A stretch of DNA of 64,000 bases. Origin: Triops longicaudatus. Lineage: Eukaryota > Arthropoda > Branchiopoda > Notostraca > Triopsidae. The stretch covers positions 149,624 through 213,623 of the forward strand of contig JAGQDJ010000084.1 of assembly GCA_022885665.1 (NCBI GenBank), in the 5' to 3' direction. The notes beneath the pieces are model-generated. The model worked only from the letters and a program-made list of their open reading frames with translations. It searched no databases and had not been told where the DNA came from. Of this stretch, positions 12,148 through 25,100 are shown one piece after another (within the stretch, counting starts at the first letter, position 1; every line of letters starts with the position of its first letter). Position numbers and translations under genes: made by a program.

Positions 12148-13357
12148 TCAAAATTTACAACCCGAGCAGTCCGGTCCGGAACTCGTTTGCGAAAGCGTTG
12201 CCCTAGGGCGCTGCTGTCGACGTCGAGCATTCTCCCCATACTGAATTCCTGATCCTAAACGCTCTGGATCCAATTCACCTAGAAATAAATTAACATAAAT
12301 TTAAATACATAAACAAAATGCACAAATAAAAGATTAAATTAAACAGAACAATATTCCACTCACAAAATAAAGTAAATCAGATTTGTGAGAAAACAATACA
12401 AAATAGAATAAATAAATCATAAAATAAAATATAGAAAAAGGAAAAATATAGGCTTGCAAGCAGTCAGTCTTTTACTAACAGCGCTCATAAAAATCCTAGC
12501 TCTTAGGAAAGCTATATTTTTTAAAATTCATACTTAAGAAAACTTCTTTGTTTCTGAGCTACAATAATTCCAAAATTACCCGTTTCGATTTTGGCTAAAA
12601 TGTTTTTGGCGCACTTCAAGAAGGCTTCTTCCACATTTTCGCCTGTCAAGGCGCTAGTTTCGAGAAACATTAAATCTACAATTACAATCATTCGTTAACA
12701 CTTTGTTGAAAATTATTCCAAAATCTTAATTTGGAGTTACCATTTTCTTGAGCAAATCTTGTAGCCTCCATGAAAGTGACTTCTCTCTCAGTGTCTAAGT
12801 CTCGTTTATTTCCTACTAGTAAAATGACCAGATTGGGCGAAGCTAAATTGCGGGCGTCTGACAACCATCTTGAAACTTCGTTGTAACTCTCGCGATTCGT
12901 TATATCATAAACAAGTAAAGCTCCTGCAGCACCTCGGTAATAGCTACGGGTGACAGACCTGAAAAGAAATTGAATACAATCCAGCGCTTGAATATAACTC
13001 ATTAAGATGAAATTGATAATAATTCGTACTGAAATCGTTCTTGGCCAGCTGTATCCCAAATTTGGAGTTTTACCGCTTTGCCACCGACGTTGATAATTTT
13101 GGAGCCAAATTCGACCCCGATTGTATGATTACTGTCTTCTTTGACTGGAAAAACAAAGCGTAATTGATTAACAGGTGCGTAAAACAGCTGAGATAAGGAA
13201 ACTACGTACATTTATTTTCTGTAAATTGGTATAGAAGGCATGATTTGCCGGTTCCTGCACTGCCGATCACCAGAAACTTGAACAAATACTCTGTAAAGGA
13301 CTTAAAATATTAGATAACGTAGGAAAGCTTAGAAAGTTTACCGTAAGACTCGGACAT
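12148..13357 (-). CDS. Rab4: Rab4 small GTPase (endosome recycling)
   Basis: Rab4 controls rapid recycling from early endosomes. Six exons (descending): 13357-13342, 13290-13210, 13144-13030, 12958-12741, 12675-12580, 12278-12148; all phases agree, giving 218 aa, the human Rab4A length. The P-loop GSAGTGKS is at residues 15-22. Also present are the switch I region (NHTIGVEFGSK), WDTAGQERF, the G4 box GNKRDLD, the G5 box ETSAL, and the Rab4 hallmark ELDPERLGSGIQYG. Two oddities are read directly. After ERF the residue is Gln, where human Rab4 has Arg. The chain ends CSGCKF, with two residues after the last cysteine instead of the CGC end of human Rab4A. A YY1-like CCATCTTGG lies upstream at 13412-13420. 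Convergent with the RPS6KC1-like gene. Confidence 0.96.
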
Positions 13358-13507
13358 TTTCACTTCTCCTCACATCCGTCATCTACCCGCAAGTGATTCA
13401 TTCAGTTGCTTCCATCTTGGAATTTGTCGCTGGATTTCTAACATCGAGCCTTCTCAGGCGAGGGCGCTGGCATATAAGAAATGGACTTAGGAAATGGCGC
13501 GAAAAGT

Positions 13508-13613
13508 TATCTATATATTTTAAACAAGTATCTATATATTAGTATCTATATATAGTATCTATATATTTTAAACATATTTAGTATCTATATTTAGTATCTA
13601 TATATTTTAAACA
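13508..13613. repeat. Short tandem array of a TATCTATATA(TTTTAAACA) unit
   Basis: About six copies of TATCTATAT occur within 106 bp, three extended by ATTTTAAACA and others joined by TTAG. Period is irregular, so it looks like a young, slippage-prone minisatellite. Confidence 0.8.
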
Positions 13614-14186
13614 GGAAAGCTCTACTTAGTTATATTGTTCATAATTATACTTCGTAATTTTTTTCTAATTTTTCGTAAGATGTCGTAAGATCAAGTGGTT
13701 TTTCACTTGAGGTTCCTGCCGGGGACAGCTGGCTGTAGTCGCGAGACAACACAGGTTAAATGGCAAGCTTTTTTTTAACTCATTACAAGGCATAACCTTC
13801 TAAAACATTTTACAGATTTATTATCAGGTGAAAGTAAATCGCTTTGTAAAAATTTGAAGAAATTAGCGGCGTCTGTGATTTTTTATGATTTATTAAATTT
13901 CTATGGAAAAGTGAAACATGAAAGGGGCGATCAATTTGCTAGATATACTTTGAATACTTCGAAGAGACATAAAACTATTCTATATTCATATTACATTTTC
14001 ACTTCAAAATAACGTAATTTTCTACTGAGAATAGGCTACAAAAAATACATCTGCTATCAGAGAAATATGCAAAATAAGCTATTTTTGTACCCTGACTGGC
14101 AGGCAACCATGCTATACACCGTAGTAAAACGAATTGTATCATATCGAAAGATGTGGCATACGATACAATACGAAATAGCTTATATG

Positions 14187-14814
14187 CAGTAATGGGCGGT
14201 TCTAGATCAAAAACTGCTTTGTATTATATTCTTAAAGAATAAGAATCACGTGATCCGTGATCAGAATGTCAAAACACGGATCATGATCTATGAACTGTTG
14301 ACTAGTGAGCCACTGATCCATCATGATTCCGTTGATCCATTTCTGCCTAGCAATGGGTTGAGGTAGGCTAGAGATAAGTTTGACGGCAGTTAACGGGAGC
14401 GAGTAAGGCGGGATTGGCGGGAATAGCTGCCGGATAAGCGTGAGTAGACCACACAAGAGTTGAATCATGGCCGGATAGGAGGGAGTGCTGGCCGGATAAA
14501 AGGGAGTTGTTACCGGATAAGAGGGAGTCGTCGCCGGATAAAGGAAATGGGCCGGAGAAAATTTCTACTCCCCCTTAACCGGCCTCGAATCCTTACCCGA
14601 CACACAACTCCCTCTTACAGGCTTGTTCCCGCTTATCCGTCCTTATCCACAACTTTCCTCTTACCAGTAGCCTATACCTTTTCTACCCTATCCTCAAGTC
14701 AGTGATTCCGGAAAAACAGAAACGGATCAACGGTTCATTCTGTAGCAGAACATGAACTATGTTCATGAGATCGGGTTTCGTGGTCACTTTTCGGATCATA
14801 TCTGCCCACCACTG
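14187..14814. mobile_element. Non-autonomous hAT-like element (MITE), 628 bp
   Basis: The ends are imperfect inverted repeats: CAGTAATGGGCGG on the left against the complement of CTGCCCACCACTG on the right, the CAGTGRTGGGC style common in arthropod hAT elements. The 8-bp flanks CTTATATG and GTTACCTG agree at 5 of 8 bases, consistent with an aged 8-bp target duplication. The interior is a rough palindrome (GGATCAACGG words in opposite orientation near 14330 and 14725) and codes for nothing. Confidence 0.65.
14471..14556 (+). repeat. 21-bp tandem repeat inside the hAT-like MITE
   Basis: CCGGATA starts at 14471, 14492, 14513 and 14534, with CCGGAGA at 14552 (spacing 21, 21, 21, 18). Each full unit has the form CCGGATAARAGGGAGT plus a variable linker. 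Degenerate inverted copies follow at about 14580-14650. Confidence 0.85.
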
Positions 14815-14919
14815 GTTACCTGTGACTTTTTTTTCTTTCTGTTCGAGTGTGCAGCACTGTTTTACGTGTTATAAGTATAGGGCTATTTCCTAGGCATACG
14901 GAACTGTGCAATGAGCGTA

Positions 14920-15010
14920 CAGTAAAATCTCGCTATAACGTACACCCAAGGGGGAACAGAAAATGTGTACATTGTAGCCGATCGGACGTAAGAGCCAATA
15001 TTCACCCGAA
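14920..15010 (+). mobile_element. Possible pogo/Tigger-type terminus (fragment)
   Basis: CAGTAAAATCTCGCTATAACG preceded by TA, followed by diverged inverted words (GTACACCC, GTGTACATTGTA), resembles the ends of pogo-type MITEs that insert at TA. I could not find the matching far end. Confidence 0.3.
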
Positions 15011-16154
15011 ATGCCTTAGAAAATAGTTTTACTTATGTTTTCTGTCTTATGTATTATTTCACGTAGCATGCCAAGTGTCAATGGACGCCGCTTCGCAAGA
15101 GCAGCCTTTTTTGCCAATTTCTACTGAAACAATAGATCACAGTCAAACAAACATTTTTTTCACCGTATGCATCTATATCATGTGTGACCAGTGGAAGTCG
15201 TTTGAGTGCGAAAACACTAAAGGGGCTAAGTTACGTTGTAGCTTGTTTGCGGAGCCCTTCTAAAAACCTAGAGCACTAGCTCGAATATCGTGATCTTGTG
15301 GAAGTCATTTTTTTCCTCTAGTTCTATTTCAACGTCCACTCTGCTCGACATTTACCATTATTTAGCTTTTAAATTAATAAGTCCGGTACGCAACCACATT
15401 GCCGGCATTTCTTCCGATTCGCTAGGTGATAAAGATTAACGACCCTTGCTTGGATCGTAATTTAATGTATACATAGTAGAAACTTCTGAGGAAGTTTGTA
15501 TCGCAAGTTTGTTACAAGTGCCTCAAACTTCGTCTTGGTCAGGAAAGTTATTTCGTATTGTACATGAATGTTCTTTACGGACAATTTTGGGTAACTTTTC
15601 GGTATAAAAAGAATTCAAATTTGACATTTGGTTTTGGAGTTACTACCTGCAAAAAGTATAAGCTTCTAGGTGATTAACCCAATACTAAGTGACGAATCCG
15701 AATTAGGTTTTCTATGATTCAATAATTAAAATGTGTTTCCATGCACAAGAAACCCTTTTTTTACATTTCCTAACAACTTGAAAGTGCAAGTTTACAAATC
15801 TACCTATGTAGAATACCTATAATACGCATTACACGTTAGAATCCTGAATTTAGTGTCGAAAATTCAAAAATATTGCAGAATTTTTGCACTAATTTCTTTA
15901 ATGGTTATGTGTTTTCAAAATCTTTCGGAAGTATTTGCTAAAATTTCTTTAACTTTACTCAGAAACTTCCGAGTGTCCCCAAACGGTTCGATCGACTTTA
16001 GGGATTTTATAAAAAGTCGTTCAAGTTCATAATAATAAAATAAATGATACGTTGGTTTTCAGTCTAAAAAAATAAAAGGTACATCGTTACATTGATTTAC
16101 CTATTGTTTGCATATTAGGCGCGGTGGGGCTATATGCGTTAAATGTATTTAAAA

Positions 16155-16690
16155 TACGCTAAGTTAGTTAGGTTTAGTTATGTTACGTCAATGTTAGTTA
16201 AGTAAGGGCCAGGTTGTTTAGGTTAAGGCGGAAAATTAGGAATCGAAAGGGGATTGTAACCGAAAAGTACCCATACATACAGTAGGTTAAGTTAGTTTGC
16301 GTTAAAATAAGTCATGTAGATTTAGGTTAGACTAGCTTAAGTTAATATTTTTATTTGAAGCCCATGGAGCTATTCATCACGTGTTTCAGCTTGACTTAAG
16401 TAAAAAAATTTATTGAAGTCACGTTGGAAAATGTAAAGAAATAGCAAAGAGTTAGGCAAGTTTATGAAAAGCTTGTCTAAGTTAAACTAGGATAGGGAAA
16501 ATTTTGTTAAGTTAGAACTCGTTCCGATAGATTTGGTGGAAGACTGCTATTCTTTTATCTTCCCCCTCAATTTGCCCGTTTCAGAGGCGCTTCCTGGATG
16601 AAAACATCACTAAACTAAACTAATAAACATTCCTGAACATAATCTGGAAATAATATAACCTGACTAACCTAACCTACATAAACCTAACCA
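16155..16690. repeat. TTAGG/TTAGT-type degenerate tract
   Basis: GTTAGTTAGGTTTAGTTA, AGGTTAAG and TTTAGGTTAG words run on the plus strand to about 16350, and CTAACCTAACCTAC words appear near 16660. The orientation therefore switches inside the tract. Confidence 0.5.
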
Positions 16691-19188
16691 TACTGTCCTA
16701 TCTTTCGAACTGATTTTCTTATATTTTGCATGGGCGTACGTGGATTAAATGTATTATAGGTATTACAGTACTAAAATTAAAGAGAAAGAGAGTAACACTA
16801 GACTATTTTGACTTCTGCATTTTGTTCAACTTGGTTCTTATTTGGAACTATGCCTGGAAGTTTGATGAAGTCAAGTGTTTTGAGGAATCTTGGTAAATTT
16901 TACTTCAGGTTTGAAGGGAAGCAACTTCTAAGTTTTTCCTCGGAATCTTTGACTTACTGAATAGAAACACATTTAAAGGACCGCGGTGGGCTAAAATTTC
17001 TCTACGCTAAACGCTTCGAAGGAGAAGGGGTGACTTACGTGGTTTTAAAAGTGTCTTATTATTCTTTTCGCAGAAAGTAACGAGGATAGGCGTTTCTTGT
17101 TATAAAATACATTTTTTATGAAAAATAAAAGCTACTGCTAAAAAATTTTAACGATAAACTCGACAATCTGCCTTCGCGGGCGAATGGCTTGAGCATTTTC
17201 TATTGTTTCTCTTCTCGGAAGCAGTTTAAAAATCTTATAAAATCTTTTGACAGTAAAGTTTCAAACTAAATTTTACATACCTTGGCGTTTCAAAACTTTC
17301 GAGAAGGTGCAACATAAAAGGGAAAAATAATGTTTTTTTAACTACCTTTCCATGCCGTTCCATATATATTTTAGAAAAATAATTTTCCAAACAAATATAC
17401 TTTCAGTTCGTAGAGCCAATTTGAAGGTTGACGTAAGAAAGGAAAACGAGTGTGGAGGACCAATGGCCATGCTAAACGTTGTACACGTTTTACCCGTTTA
17501 GCCACTGACAACCAACAGCAAATAAACCACGCATTTTTTCCCCAATATTTTTTTGTTTCCGTCCACTGTGCCTCAAATCATGTAAATGAGGTTTCCCTCG
17601 TTAAAGGTATACACGCTTAAAACTCGTGAGTTACGAAGGGCATCTTTTTTTAAGTAGTTATCTATGAAACAAAAATTAGAAGATCTCTCGGGATTCAGCT
17701 AAAACAATTGTTTTTCTAGGAATTAATATCTTTTACTGACGTTGCCTTGTCATAAGACATTCGTATTTATCATGTTTTGTCACGGTTAGTGAACCTAATA
17801 TATCAATGTAAACAAAGCTACGTTGGATTCACGGCCAAATTTATGTTATTTTTTCGCATACTGTCGGCTTACTCGTTAAATATTTTAGCAAAAGCTGTAA
17901 TGTTCTTCAAATTGATCAGCTGAGCAAATGCCGATGAATACCAGGAGTGCTTTCTCATGCCTATTTACTCGAAATTTTCTCTTTTTTGCCTAGGGGGACG
18001 GAGGTGTTTTTATATTTACTTTTTAATCTCATCAGGTTGCTATTTAACACGCGTATTTGTTTCGTGTCGACTGCTTTCATTAATACTTTCTTTTCGTAAG
18101 TTTTCAGATAATAGGAAATACGGAAAGGGAAATCATTCTTATGTGTGAATCTTTCTGTATTTTTACTTTAATACAATGTTTTTTTGTTGATTAACAGCCT
18201 GTTAGTTTTATTTTTAACAACCACCAACAACATTGTTTTGCTTCGTGTTTATTTCATATTCTATTGGCAACGAAAAACGCGCGGTAGAATGGAACTTCTG
18301 GTGAGTATAAGGCCGCATCATAAAGGCTGTTAAGCACCTACACAAAGGAAAATCCCTGCAGAGGTGTTACATCATGGGCTGATGAAGATTACGTCGAAAA
18401 TGTTCAGTTTTAGTCTCCAGGCTTCCCTCTAATGAAGATGTTATGGCCACGTTAAGTTAGTTGTAATTGACAGAATTAGAATATATTACTACTACAATTA
18501 GAAAGATTTTTAGCACAGAATCATATCCTATCCTCGTTGACTGCGACGCTTTTTAAACGTAAAGTACTTTACTAGAAAAGTAAAAAGTCCTTTCTAATCC
18601 TAGGAAAACCAGTGGTGTATTCGTTAACAAGTTAGCCATTTACACATTTTCCACCGCACGCTCATTTTCAAACTTGACAGGAACGCCAGACACCATGTAA
18701 AACAGTCAAATACAGTCATAAGCGTAAAGCTATGTTAGACACAAGCATATTTAAAAAAGAAAAATAAATATAAACAACCCATGTTTTTCTTTACAACTAG
18801 GCTATCAGTCACAGAGTATCGTTATGACTCTGAACTGCCAATTCAATATTCTCCTATGCTTTCGGCTTTGTATTTCTCGATAGGTTCTGATTGTCCTCCA
18901 GAGGACAAAAATCCCGAAAGGATGGGTGGAGCGACGATTGTCACTGCGTAGCCTAGCGCAAAAACCAAGGCTCATGGTGCATACCCCCGTTACCGATATC
19001 GTGTCAACCGATTACAATTGAGAACGATATAAAGGTAAGAAACGATAGTAATTCCTTCTGAAAGCAAAACAAAACATTCGACGCTTGACGCTGTGCACAT
19101 TTCACAACCGTCTTCTTGTGTGTCTTTAAAAACGCTGTGGAATTTATTTTCACGTAAATTTTTCAATGTGTGTCTAAAGTTGTAAACT

Positions 19189-22100
19189 ATGCCTAGTTCT
19201 CCGTTTACGGAAGAAGAGAAAAAGTATTTCCCTCTGAAAACAATCGAATCAGTCGTGAAACTCTTCCAGCACCATTTAACGCATAGCCAAGATGAACCGG
19301 ATCTGGCTCTGCTGTCCATCATTGTCGGAGCTATCGAAAACACGCTCACGTGCAACAACAACCGCCTGCTGCCGGCCAGCCAGAGCCAGTCCACCCAAAT
19401 CGAGTCAGGCACGTTGACGATTTCTTCGACCTGTCTCGCCGACGAACCCGACGATTTCCCGCCACTGGATATTCATGTCGTCGAAGCCTTACACGCCAAG
19501 TTCCGAGCTGTTATCAAAAGTCATGTCGATCTCGCTTCCTACAACTACAAGAAGGGAGATTACGCTACGAGAGAGCTCATCAAACGCGTTTCCGACGTCA
19601 TTTGGAACACGTTAACCCGGAGTTACTACAAAGACCGAGCTCACCTCCAAAGCTTATACAGTTATCTCACCGGTAATCACTTATCTAAATTATTTTCTGT
19701 GTGTACTTACTCTAAAATACAAAAATGAAATAATAAGTAAATAAATAAAAATAGATATTAAAAAATAGCACTGTGCAAAAGGCACTGACTAACAAATGAA
19801 AGCCACGACTACTGCGAAAGCTATGCGGTGGGTTGCAGAAGGATTCAAAGTCGATGTAGCGAGTCAGCAAATTTTGCTGGAGCTGGCGGAACCAGGCAAT
19901 TATGAAATTTGCCACTGCGCTATCCTTGTTATCGTTCAATTCAGTGTGAAACATCCCTAGTAGCACACACACACACGTCTTTTGAATGTAGTTTGTGCGT
20001 CTTATAAACGTCAGTCGACACCTAGACTTCTAATAGACGTCTTTTTTTTTGTACTTGTGCTACATAGGGTTCGAAATGGCACGTTAACTTAGCGAATTTG
20101 GCTGTGGTCGTTTAATTCGAATACTAGTGTACTTGTTGAATTTCTTGCCCAGTGACTATTTTTAACCTTCCTTATTTTAATAGATAATGTAATATGTTTT
20201 TTTTTAATGTGATTTATTCATATTTGCAGGGAACAAATTGGATTGCTTTGGTGTGGCTTTTGCAGTCATTGCTGGTTGCCAGGTATTGGGCTTCAAAGAC
20301 GCACATTTAGCATTATCGGAGGATCATGCCTGGGTCGTGTTTGGGGAAAACGGTCAAGAAACGGTGGAAGTTACTTGGCATGGTAAGGTTTTTAAAGAAA
20401 ATAAGAAAGAATCAATTTTTTGCGATTTTACGTGTAGGAGGAAAGACAGGAAATGTTACAGAAAAAAATCCGAATTTTTGTTTCATTTGTGTAGAGTAAA
20501 TTAGCTTACGCTAAGGTCGGTTTTCTTAAGTTAAGCTAGGCTAGGTTGGGTTGAATTAGTTCCAGCTTAGTTAGGTTCATTAATATTATGTTAGTTAGAT
20601 TGTATTTAAGGCAAAGTAGATTTGAATTATTACAGTTTGGTTTTGCATGTAGGTTCTTTTATATTACGTTAAGTCAAATTAGGTTTGATTTACTGTAGTT
20701 AAGTTAAGCTTATCCAAGAAAATTCCAGTTGAGTTAGGCTTCAGTTTGGTTCATTTTTAGTTACTTTAAGTTAGGTTAAGTTGATTAAGTTAAGTAATTC
20801 TAGTTAAGTCGCATTTAGGTTAGGTTAAGGTCAAGTTACGTTGGGTTACTTTTAATCTAATTTAAGCTAGGGTCGAATTAATTTAATTCCAGTTATGTTG
20901 GGCCTTTTGATTTATGTTAGTTATTGGTTTAGTTCAAATTAGGTTCAGATTAGGCTAAATAAATTAAACTAATCGTGGTTAGTTTCTTTAAGCTAAGTTA
21001 GCGTAGTTGCTGAACTTTATTACAATATAGTTAGGGTAAGATATACTAGTTTAGGTAAAGCATGTTAGGTCTATGTTAAGTTAGTTTTAATTACATTAGG
21101 GTAAGTCAGTATTTAGTTAAGTTAAGCTAAGCTGGATTAAGTTATCAGTTAAGTTAGGCTCAAATTGGGTAGGTTATGTCAAATTTACTTTTAGGTTAGG
21201 TTTAAGCTGGAATGAATTAATTTTATTCGAGTAAAATCCGGTTAATTTACGTTGAATTGGATACACTTAAGTGACAAATAGTTGAGTTAAGCTTATTTAG
21301 GTCAGTTTGTGCAAAATTAGATTCAGTTGGGTTACTTTTAGCTATGTTAGTTCACTTAGGTTTAAGTCTGGCACACTTACGTAGGTTAAGCTAGTTTAGT
21401 TTAAATTGAGGTGGGTTAACTTATACCAATTTCGGTTAAGTTAGGTTAAAATAAGATAAGTTAGATTAGGTTACGATCGGTTGTGTATACTTAAATCCAG
21501 TTTAAAACGATTAACAAACATATTTGCAAATGTTCATTGTAAAGCATGATATTATTAAAAAACTTGTGTCCTTTTTACTTTTGTAAGTTGTAAGATTTTT
21601 GAGAAAGGAATAATTTGCTCAACAATAATGGTTTGTCAGAAAACATTTTTATTAGGTAGGAAAATTGTTTTAAAAAATATCTAACATTTAAATTAATATA
21701 CAGTTTTAATAGATATTTTATCGCCAAAAAGTAAACAATGAGGGAATTTTCGCGGAGATATAAATATATGGGGTATTCCTCCCTTTTTTAAAATACAAAT
21801 GATTTTTGAATATTTGTTGTAAAAAATGGAATTAGTTTCTAATCGTCTTAATTATCGTTTTGCAGGTAAAGGAAGCGAAGATAAAAGAGGAGCCAGTATT
21901 GATGCGGGCTTGGCTGCGAATTCGTGGCTGTACGTGGCAGGCCATCCGGTGACTGGACTAGCCAAAGGTGGGCGGTTCACCCAAGTGGCGACGCTGGTGT
22001 CTGCCATCAACCCCAGCGTGAGCCTCAGTGTGGATTCCATGGAGGTAGCAGGGCTGCAACAGGCCTTGCTTTGGATGCTTTATGACTTGGGTTACCTTGA

Positions 22101-25100
22101 CAACTATCCCATGGCCTTAGGTGATTTGCTAATTTCTTATTTTTATTTGATGATGTAAGACAGTAAACAGGAGAAAAATAAAGATGAGCATTAGACAAAC
22201 ATAGCATGCTAAAAAAAGTAATTGAAAATTAGTAGGAAAGAAACGAAGAAATAAATATAAAAGAAATAACGGAGAAAAGTTAAAACGGGTAATGCAACTA
22301 GGTAATCTGGCGGATTTGGAAGAAATTTCTCCTGTGTCTGGTCGACTTTCTTGTCAGTATTTATTCCAGCAAGCCATCGAGGTGGCGCGGCGCATGTACC
22401 ACAACTGCCACGTGTACCCGTATACGTACCAAGGCGGGTACTATTACCGGAACCGCATGTACAAAGAAGCCTTGGACAGTTGGGCCAACGCGGCTGACGT
22501 TGTCAGAAAGTAATACGCTTAATTTTTTTTTTATGTTAGTGAGAAGTTAAGTAAATAAAACATACGCTAATTTTGTAGTTTTATGTTGCTCAGTTAATAG
22601 CAGTTTGTTACAATCGAGAAAAATAATAACGCAGCTCGAGACGATGTTGAATCGGTTTTCCTACATTTACCATGTTTCAAAGCAGCACTAAAACAAACAG
22701 AAAAAACTTTATTCTACGCTTTGTATTATCTTATAAACTTAGTTTCAAGATTAACCACGTCGATTTCTTCTATATTAGCAGATGGTTAGAAAAAGTTCTA
22801 CGAACTAAAAACCATCCTATTATAATATGCGAATTTTAATTTATAAATATATGCAAATAACCGTGTAATTCTTTCTAAATACAGTAAAATAAATTTTGAA
22901 ATCGTTTGATTAAATAGTATGAATACATTGGATGTCTCGTTTGTTATTTTAGTTCATGTGCCTTTACCGTGAAAACTTAACCTAACTTAACCTAACCTAC
23001 CCTAACACCAAGCTGGGCAAAATCGACTCATCTGCTTTCATTTGACCTTACATGAGCCAGCGTAGGCTTTCACCTATTTCTGATACTGTATGTTCAATCC
23101 AGCATGTTAGAAATCAAATTTGTTGTGACTTTAATTTTTATATATATTTGTGTTAAATTTTAATTTGACTTACCTGTTGCTTAAAAACTTGAATTGATTT
23201 GTGATAACTGATGGAATTTGTAGGATTTTCTTACTACTTGCTTAAAAAATGTCTAAGGAAACGTTTTAAACGAGGCGCATAAAATAATGACGAAGTTCAA
23301 GGAACTCAAGTCAAATGCAGAGCTGTTGTGAAAAGTCAAAGAATTTCGAAGTTCAGAATAAAATCTCAACCCGAATTTGTGTGATTTTGAAAAGAGACTT
23401 TTTAAATCATTTTAATTGATAAAAAGCTTTTAGGAGGCAGAGTTAGTATGATGGCAAGCGTTACCCTGAAAGCTTCTTTCCTTCTTTGTACTGGTGTGCG
23501 TGAGGTCATTAATTTATTATTACCACGTCAAAAGACTATTGAGTAAATTTTAGCGAAGATCATCAGATTTACGATTACTGTAAGGAAATTGGTGCGCATC
23601 AAACGTAAATAGCATGTAATCAGTCTTTTTTTGCGTGTTGTATTTATTTGGATGTACGGAACTTACGTTACGAGTTATAGCTGATTATATGCCCCCAGAT
23701 GATTTCCTTCTTCTGTTCATGCACAACTAACAAATATAGTTGAAAATTATGAAGTAAATCACACCGCTATTGTAGCAAAATTAACTAACTTACACTTATC
23801 GTTAAATAAAGTGGTACAGGTTTAATGGAAATACTACCAAACTTCAAAATTTTCAGATCGGTGCCAAGAAATATATGTACTTTATAAGAAATTATTACAG
23901 TTTTATAGTATAACGGTATAGTAAATAATGTATATGTTATTTTGAAATATTCACAACGGTTTCTTATAATTTCATTGTAATAAACAGTCGACTGTAGCGA
24001 ACGATTATTGACGGAATGAAGACGTCCGCTTGTATCGGTTGCCGTGTCGTATATTGGCATTCGTGGTTTGTAGATTATTTAATTTGTTCCGTTTTAATGT
24101 ACCAGAACAGAGATGGAGAATGAGCGAATTTCTTTTACGAAAAATTAAATATTTATGTTTTAAAAATATTTGTTTTTTTCCCGTTTACAGTTATAATTAT
24201 TCTCGTGAAGACGAAGAAATCTACAAAGAGTTCCTGGAAATCGCCAACGAACTCATCCCGCACATCATGAAGGTGGAAGGCTCAGGCCACAACGCCCGCA
24301 GCATTCTCAAAGACCCGCACTGCTTCGCCCACCTACTGCGCTTCTACGACGGCATCTGCCAATGGGAAGAGGGCAGCTCCACGCCAGTGCTGCACATCGG
24401 CTGGGCCAAACCTTTAGTCAACACCATCAGTAAATTCGACGCCGATGTTCGTGCTCAGGTCCATATCATCGAAGAGCAAGAAGCTGGTAATTGAATTCTA
24501 CCTTTTTCTTTAACTCGTAAAGTGTTCCGTTTCACCCCTCTTGCTAGCCCGCTATCGGTGTTTTCCGTTGTGATGCTCACTTCTCTATTATATGCCATGT
24601 CCACGTTTTTGACACCAGTTGACTCTAAGGTGGAATAATTCATTAGCTCCAAGATACTAACATGAAAAAATATAATAACAAGATACATGAAAATAAAGAT
24701 GCAGAAAGATATGGTAAGGATGGGTTAAAAACATAAATTTCTTCACAAAACAGAGTGCAAATTCATAAGGCGGGACGTGCGCCAGTACAGCGTATACAAA
24801 CAAAATTCAGTACCTTTCTATTATACCCCCCATCGATTCGTAGTTTTCCCATCCTAACCTAACCACATCTAACCCAATTTAGCTAAACCTAACCTAACTA
24901 AAGATAACAGAACATCCTAATCTAACCTATTTTAACAAATTCTAAAGTATTTAACCTAATCGTGCCTACGCAAACCAGGGACAGTCAATGCAAAAGATAG
25001 GTCAGTTATGCCATGTTAACTTAGTCTAGGTTAGTTAATTCAGGTTAGGTTAGGCCGAGACTAAGTTCAGGAGTGTTTGTGCGTGCAGCAGTTTTTATCT

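Larger units (their letters stand above)
13358..19188. other. 5.8 kb spacer between Rab4 and MEN1
   Basis: No gene is evident: ORFs are short and unlike known proteins. Listed separately are a short tandem repeat (13508-13613), a 628-bp hAT-type MITE (14187-14814), a pogo-like end (14920) and a TTAGG-type tract (16155-16690). The remainder, about 15.0-16.1 and 16.7-19.0 kb, is unremarkable AT-rich DNA. The divergent Rab4 and MEN1 promoters must lie at its ends. Confidence 0.7.

Noticed and set aside
14232..14705. Opposed 80-codon ORFs in the MITE
   Set aside because: They translate a tandem and inverted repeat, not a gene.
18990..19412. 140-codon minus-strand ORF over the MEN1 start
   Set aside because: Overlaps menin exon 1 in antisense; no recognisable protein.
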